From contig JASLNU010000113.1 of the NCBI GenBank assembly GCA_030745835.1, forward strand, positions 1 to 64,000: 64,000 nucleotides of DNA, written 5' to 3'. Below, piece after piece: positions 61,564-64,000 of the stretch. A program made the position numbers and the translations under genes. Each line of letters begins with the position of its first letter. Within the stretch, counting starts at the first letter, position 1. Under the pieces are notes generated by a model. The model did not search any database. It worked only from the letters and a program-made list of their open reading frames with translations, and was not told where the DNA came from. Origin of the DNA: GCA-2687515 sp002687515 (GTDB lineage Bacteria; Pseudomonadota; Alphaproteobacteria; Rhodospirillales; UBA2165).

Positions 61564-61656
61564 TAGCTCAAGCGTTCTTCACGGCGCGGGCGTGAGGTAA
61601 GCTCGGACAGTCATTACACGTTCGCCATGCCCCATACATAAACAGGTGCCAAGTTC

Positions 61657-61702
61657 GACGGGCGCGCGGCCAACCCGTGGCCATCCCCGCGCGCCCTGCG
61701 TC
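61657..61702 (-). repeat. REP-like hairpin element, copy B
   Basis: The stem GGGCGCGCGG/CCGCGCGCCC (61660-61669 and 61687-61696) encloses a loop with CCAACCC...GGCCATCC, the inverse of the loop in copies A and C. Orientation is reversed. Confidence 0.6.
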
Positions 61703-61797
61703 CGTGGTGCGACACATTTTCCAAAAATCGACCATACCGTTTCATCACTATTCCTAACGGTTCCTACCGGTTTATACCGGTTCTGGATGGCTCAGCG

Positions 61798-61839
61798 ACG
61801 CAGCCCGTGTGGGGTTGGCTGGGCCGGCCACACGGGCGT
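61798..61839 (+). repeat. REP-like hairpin element, copy C
   Basis: The stem GCCCGTGT/ACACGGGC (61803-61810 and 61830-61837). It matches copy A at 37 of 42 positions, with stem changes compensated on both sides. Confidence 0.65.
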
Positions 61840-61935
61840 GAGGTACGCTCGGACCTATATGCATGCGGGGCACGCGCCGCCATCGACATCTTGACGGGTT
61901 TTAAACCCGCCCACGCCAACGACCGAGTGTGCATC

Positions 61936-61975
61936 ACGCCCGGCTGGCCAACCCGGCCATCCCCAGCCGGGCTGT
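61936..61975 (-). repeat. REP-like hairpin element, copy D
   Basis: The stem GCCCGGCTGG/CCAGCCGGGC (61938-61947 and 61963-61972) with the inverse loop sequence of copies A and C, followed by TGTTTCC. It could also act as a terminator. Confidence 0.6.
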
Positions 61976-62417
61976 TTCCTTACGACCTATTCACAATGTC
62001 CAAGAGCCTTGCATTGTATTTAGAACGTATGGTGAACGATGCAAGGGGACTCATCGGCATTGGGTGCGTGGCGATGGCCGGGTCGAGGCAGCGTTCATGC
62101 CGGGATGAGACGGGGCGGCGTTGCGGCGGGTTTTTGCACCACGGAGGGCACAAAGGACACAGAGGGGCGTTTAATCGCGAAGACTGTATTTAATGCTCAC
62201 GATTGGGCCTCATTAATTAAGTGTACTGCCCCGAAATAGCGCGAAATAGCACTGTGGAAGCGGATTATTAGGGCGGTGGATGAGCTGCTTTCGGAAGAAA
62301 GGCCCGAAGCGGTTGGCGAGCAATAACCGAAGTCCGCTTCGCCCCCTAAAGCCGACATTCAGCGTATATGGCCGGAATGTCCGCTGTTGACCCGGAGCGG
62401 ACATCAGAAGAAGTAAG

Positions 62418-62837
62418 TCACCTGCCAAAATGCTTGGTTAGGATAAGACAATTTCGTCCCCTTTCACGCCGATATTCGATGCCATCCATTAGACCCTTTA
62501 CCAGATGGATGCCTAAACCGCCTACCTCGCGATCCTTTAAGGCAGCTTTAGTATCGGGTTCCTTTGCATCTCTCGGATCGAAGGCTGCGGCGTCGTCTGT
62601 TATCCTCACATCCAACTTATCAGACTTCAGGTCAATCTGTATTTCAATGGTATGTGCATCTTGATCTGAATAGCCGTAGGAGACCGTATTTGTCAGCAAT
62701 TCTTCGATTGAGAGCTTAACCATATAAAGGATGTCAGGGGGCAACCCATTCTGCTCCCCGAACGCGTGCACACGATCTCTAACTCGGCGAATTTGTCCCA
62801 GTTCGTTTGCAACTTTGATTGTGAGTTGGTCAATCAA
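62418..62837 (-). CDS. Anti-sigma factor-type ATP-binding protein (RsbW/SpoIIAB-like)
   Basis: A 139-aa GHKL-ATPase domain protein. The N-box is in EELLTNTVSYG and the G2 box in GGLGIHLVKGLMD. The G1 region reads DDAAAFDP, with Ala where DxG is usual. It would phosphorylate or bind an anti-anti-sigma (STAS) protein, which is not in the window. The start is TTG 62837, overlapping the phosphatase stop as TTGA, with AGAGG upstream. The pair forms a partner-switching module. Confidence 0.88.
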   Translation of the reverse strand: MIDQLTIKVANELGQIRRVRDRVHAFGEQNGLPPDILYMVKLSIEELLTNTVSYGYSDQDAHTIEIQIDLKSDKLDVRITDDAAAFDPRDAKEPDTKAALKDREVGGLGIHLVKGLMDGIEYRRERGRNCLILTKHFGR

Positions 62838-64000
62838 TTTGGCCTCTGAACTTTAGTATTTGGGTTTTCACCATCCCGTAGGTATCGCATTGCAACGCAA
62901 GTCATATCGTCAAATGGCGGCGCGTGATCGGTAAACTCGCTGACCTTATCGAACACATGGTTGATCACGTCTTCCGCCGGGAACTGAACGCATTCTTTGA
63001 GAACCGTAGCTAGGTTCGTGTCGGAAAACTCTTTGTGAGATGGATTCTTTGCCTCGGTAATGCCATCGGAATAACAGAACAGCGCGTCCCCAGGGACCAA
63101 GTTCACTGATTTTTCCACGTACGAAGTATCTAACCTAACCCCCACAGGGAGTGCTCCCGGCGCCGACAGCTGCTCCAAATTTCGGTCGGATCCGAACAGG
63201 TACGGTGGGAGGTGGCCTGCGTTGGCGTAAGTGAGCACGCCTGTCTTGATGTCGAAAACGCCATAAAAAACTGTCGCGAACATGAATGACTCGTTACCCG
63301 GGACTAATTCATTATTAAGCTGCATCAGAACAGAGCCCGGCCCCCGGTCGCGACTGATCGTGGTTTTCAATATTGTAAAAGCCCGAGCCATGAACAATGC
63401 CGCCCCAACGTCATGGCCCGTTGCATCGCCGATTACAATGCCGATACGATGTTCGCCGACCTCAAAGACATCGTAGAAATCCCCGGTGACTTCCCCGGAA
63501 GGCGTCCATTTTGCGGCAAATGTAAGCGGCCGCTCGGGAGTTGGGAGTGGGAACTGTCTTGGCAATAAAGCAAGCTGCAGTTCATGTGCGGATTGAAGCT
63601 CTTTCTGTACCCGCAGCCATTCGGCGTTCGCTCTGTCTTCCGCGAGCTTGAGTTCGGTGACATCCATATAAACTGCCACGGTCCCGCTAGTTTCCGTTTT
63701 CCGCTCGCTGATCTGAACCCAGCGGCCGTCTCCTCGTTGCTGCAGGTGGGGCCCGCTTGGGTTGCGATGTTTTTCGAGCCGGTCAGCAACCCATTCATCG
63801 ATTCGATCGCCGGCATCTGGGATCAAGCCTTGTTGTGCTGCCGTGCGAACAATCGATTCGAACGGCGTGCCATGGAGTAGATAGTCCTTGATCCCGGGAG
63901 GAAGCATTATCTCGCGATATATGCTGTTGAACAGCACCAATCGGTCGTCGGCATCGTAAAGCGAAAAGCCCTCGGTGATGCTTTCGAGAGCGTCGGTAAG
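62834..64000 (-). CDS. PAS-PP2C (SpoIIE/RsbU-type) phosphatase, 5' end outside window
   Basis: The minus-strand frame is open to base 64000, so the start lies beyond the window; a TTG at 63940 would begin inside a PAS_7-type domain (EGFSLYDADDRLVLFN). The C-terminal domain is a SpoIIE/PP2C serine phosphatase with the metal motifs GDFYDVFE, IGDATGHDVGAALFM and the later DDMTCVAMRY. Such enzymes dephosphorylate STAS anti-anti-sigma factors to start general stress or other responses. It is coupled by a 4-base overlap to the anti-sigma-type kinase gene. Confidence 0.9.
   Translation of the reverse strand, partial: LTDALESITEGFSLYDADDRLVLFNSIYREIMLPPGIKDYLLHGTPFESIVRTAAQQGLIPDAGDRIDEWVADRLEKHRNPSGPHLQQRGDGRWVQISERKTETSGTVAVYMDVTELKLAEDRANAEWLRVQKELQSAHELQLALLPRQFPLPTPERPLTFAAKWTPSGEVTGDFYDVFEVGEHRIGIVIGDATGHDVGAALFMARAFTILKTTISRDRGPGSVLMQLNNELVPGNESFMFATVFYGVFDIKTGVLTYANAGHLPPYLFGSDRNLEQLSAPGALPVGVRLDTSYVEKSVNLVPGDALFCYSDGITEAKNPSHKEFSDTNLATVLKECVQFPAEDVINHVFDKVSEFTDHAPPFDDMTCVAMRYLRDGENPNTKVQRPN

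Larger units (their letters stand above)
61564..62417. other. Non-coding region with REP-like hairpins
   Basis: About 850 bp without a convincing gene. It holds three REP-like hairpins (61657, 61798, 61936) in alternating orientation, and a direct repeat CGGGCGTGAGGTAAGCTCGG (61587, second copy at 61833 with one change). A purine-rich CACCACGGAGGGCACAAAGG stretch lies near 62137, of a kind seen in intergenic repeats. The open frames present cross these repeats and match no family I recognise. Confidence 0.6.

Noticed and set aside
61646..62239. Small open frames in the 61.6-62.4 kb region
   Set aside because: They run across REP-like hairpins, have no family similarity that I recognise, and lack ribosome sites.

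Overview
The window reads as a high-GC alphaproteobacterial chromosome segment, probably Rhodospirillales-like. The main support is gene order: a short-form hisG followed by hisD, a UPF0262 gene, a low-molecular-weight phosphatase, infA, maf, an RNase E/G gene and yacG is a typical alphaproteobacterial neighbourhood. The glyS-ppdK pair, GTG and TTG starts with good Shine-Dalgarno sequences, and tight ATGA/TTGA overlaps agree. No tRNA, rRNA, phage or CRISPR array was seen.

Layout. 1-7.9 kb: glyS (cut by the left edge), ppdK, an SDR with no catalytic Lys, a metal-dependent amidohydrolase/decarboxylase, a methyltransferase and a YgfZ-type folate-binding protein. 7.9-14.6 kb: a compact surface-glycan cluster of five glycosyltransferases and a glutamine-dependent asparagine synthase-like enzyme. 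14.6-18.2 kb: a CoA-transferase and an orphan molybdenum hydroxylase large subunit. 18.3-24.6 kb: the hisG-to-yacG block, in which the RNase E/G gene carries an in-frame TAA, then a 2-hydroxyacid dehydrogenase.

24.6-43.7 kb is the most striking part. It holds a Sel1-repeat protein, a 4341-residue type I-secreted RTX/cadherin-like adhesin, a TPR plus ATP-grasp protein, a membrane sensor with a degenerate HD-GYP domain, and a secreted LapG-like cysteine protease. The adhesin carries a TAAG tetrapeptide, the LapG cleavage motif, inside an acidic linker after a FecR-like N-terminal domain. CRP-like palindromes lie upstream of the adhesin and in the divergent protease/sensor promoter. I read this as a Lap-type system for retaining and releasing a giant adhesin, in which the usual LapD receptor may be replaced by a dCache-PAS-degenerate HD-GYP protein.

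43.8-53 kb: a Gfo/Idh/MocA oxidoreductase, an M24 peptidase-fold protein with an altered metal site, a truncated PEP-synthase-like protein, and two carboxymuconolactone-decarboxylase-family genes. The second of these has an in-frame TGA exactly where the family has the second Cys of CxxC, followed by a SECIS-like hairpin, so it is a candidate selenoprotein. Then come a MITE-like element that supplies the start codon of an EamA transporter, a DUF411 metal-binding protein, a DRE-TIM metallolyase and an SDR.

53-61.6 kb: a catabolic-looking block with the two halves of the Tm-1 family as separate genes (PF09370 TIM barrel and UPF0261), a fumarate-reductase-type flavoprotein, a GntR regulator, and a molybdenum hydroxylase operon whose large subunit is split in two, like nicotinate dehydrogenase NdhL/NdhM. 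61.6-62.4 kb is non-coding and rich in REP-like hairpins. 62.4-64 kb holds an anti-sigma-type kinase and a PAS-PP2C phosphatase (cut by the right edge) that form a partner-switching pair.
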